From G026625185 sp963727835 (GTDB lineage Bacteria > Desulfobacterota > WTBG01 > JAGOGO01): 16,448 nt of DNA. The notes under the pieces are model-generated. The model did no database searches. It was not told where the DNA came from and saw only the letters and a program-made list of their open reading frames with translations. The stretch is taken from contig CAVSIB010000020.1 in NCBI GenBank assembly GCA_963727835.1, forward strand, positions 1 to 16,448, written 5' to 3'. Both the position numbers and the translations under genes were made by a program. This document shows positions 15,952-16,448 of the stretch, piece after piece; the first letter of the stretch is position 1, and each line of letters begins with the position of its first letter.

Positions 15952-16056
15952 GAACAGTGTTGAAACCGGCGGCCGGCAGCCACAAAGGGCCGGCAGGACA
16001 ACGGCGGATGCCTTAAGTTCCGCCTCGCGGCAAGGATGCCGTCAGAAAACAAAATT

Positions 16057-16068
16057 CCCCGCAAGGGG
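16057..16068 (+). promoter_or_regulatory. Small GNRA-loop hairpin in the flagellin leader
   Basis: CCCC-GCAA-GGGG forms a 4-bp stem with a GCAA tetraloop, 21 bases before the flagellin ATG and just upstream of the AAGGAG ribosome site. It may influence translation or message stability, but no regulator can be named. Confidence 0.4.
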
Positions 16069-16089
16069 TGACTCATGGAAGGAGTCCAT

Positions 16090-16448
16090 ATGGTAATCAA
16101 TACAAACATCGCGGCTGAGAGCAGCGCTTCACTGCTGGCCACTTCGTCTGCCAACCTGGCAAAATCACTGCAACGCCTGTCGTCCGGGTCAAATCTCGCG
16201 CCCGTCCGATGACGCCGCAGGACTGGCCATGTCGATGCACTTCGACGCCGAATCCAGCCGGAACACGGCGGCGGCGAACAACGTCAGCAACGCCATTTCG
16301 TACACCCAGACCCAGGACGGATTCCTGCAGCAGGTTTCCTCGGCCCTGAACCGGATGAGCGAACTGGCGGTTTCGGCGCAGGACGCCACCAAGACGGACA
16401 CGGATCGGAAGGACTATGATGCGGAGTTCCAACAACCGCACGTACATC
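16090..16448 (+). CDS. fliC: Flagellin, N-terminal part, frameshifted, runs off the window
   Basis: Flagellin is the filament subunit exported through the flagellar type III apparatus. ATG 16090 follows AAGGAG and encodes MVINTNIAAESSASLLATSS, then NLAKSLQRLSSGS, the conserved D0/D1 start. A base is missing near 16189-16195; after that SRPSDDAAGLAMSMHFDAES, NNVSNAISYTQTQDGFLQQV and SALNRMSELAVSAQDAT follow in the next frame, all standard D1 helices. A further break is likely near 16430, where the family motif EFQQL-x-x-YI is disturbed. The style resembles Opitutus-type flagellins. The C-terminal part lies beyond the window. Confidence 0.92.

Larger units (their letters stand above)
15705..16089. 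other. Divergent intergenic region between hpt and flagellin
   Basis: This 385-base stretch holds the sigma-28 promoter at 15925-15951 and a flagellin leader of about 130 bases with GC-rich palindromic segments near 15967-16000. The 15705-15920 part has an open minus frame continuous with hpt, but its translation resembles no family I know. Confidence 0.45.

Overview
The window looks like a metagenomic contig made of two unrelated parts. From 1 to about 14,253 the DNA is of moderate, rather AT-rich composition. It carries housekeeping genes in a style I associate with anaerobic, Desulfobacterota-like (deltaproteobacterial) bacteria: a PAS/sigma-54 activator, a PflX-type radical SAM protein and a 2-hydroxyacyl-CoA dehydratase activase. 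From about 14,255 to the end the GC content rises sharply. The genes there (moaE, moaD, hpt, flagellin) and the CCGAAATCCGAA repeats look like Verrucomicrobia (Opitutus-like). The switch falls inside the activase reading frame, so an assembly chimera is more likely than a natural insertion. Both taxonomic readings are inference from protein style and composition.

Layout of the left part: the 3' end of an unidentified + gene (1-150); a gene-poor stretch with nested inverted repeats (147-307); a GalT/HIT-superfamily gene on the minus strand (487-1512); uvrD-like helicase and proC as a + pair (1850-4684); a convergent PAS-AAA-Fis regulator overlapping the end of proC (4661-6019); a small frameshifted coiled-coil ORF (6302-6489); two minus-strand membrane proteins, one with a zinc ribbon and HEAGH motif (6610-7377) and one polytopic (7503-8096); a + operon PAC2 protein-pyrE-pflX (8462-10757) behind a good sigma-70-type promoter; a minus operon ogt-M20 peptidase (12685 down to 10766); then gpsA and the truncated activase on + (12879-14255). 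The ogt and gpsA operons diverge from a short region holding a plausible promoter for each.

Layout of the right part: an inverted-repeat element (14339-14416); a minus operon hpt-moaD-moaE (15704 down to 14471), giving purine salvage and molybdopterin synthase; and a divergent flagellin gene at the right edge, preceded by a perfect sigma-28 (FliA) promoter.

Reading frames are broken in several otherwise well-conserved genes: four breaks in about 14 kb on the left and roughly nine or ten in 2.2 kb on the right. In each case one or two inserted or deleted bases restore a canonical family protein, which points to sequence errors, especially near the right contig end, rather than real gene decay. 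I see no CRISPR array, transposase, tRNA or complete rRNA gene. I found no convincing new multi-gene system. The items most worth following up are the closed inverted-repeat element at 173-307, the GalT-like protein with a changed active site, the zinc-ribbon/HEAGH membrane protein, and the cysteine-bearing PAS domain of the sigma-54 regulator.
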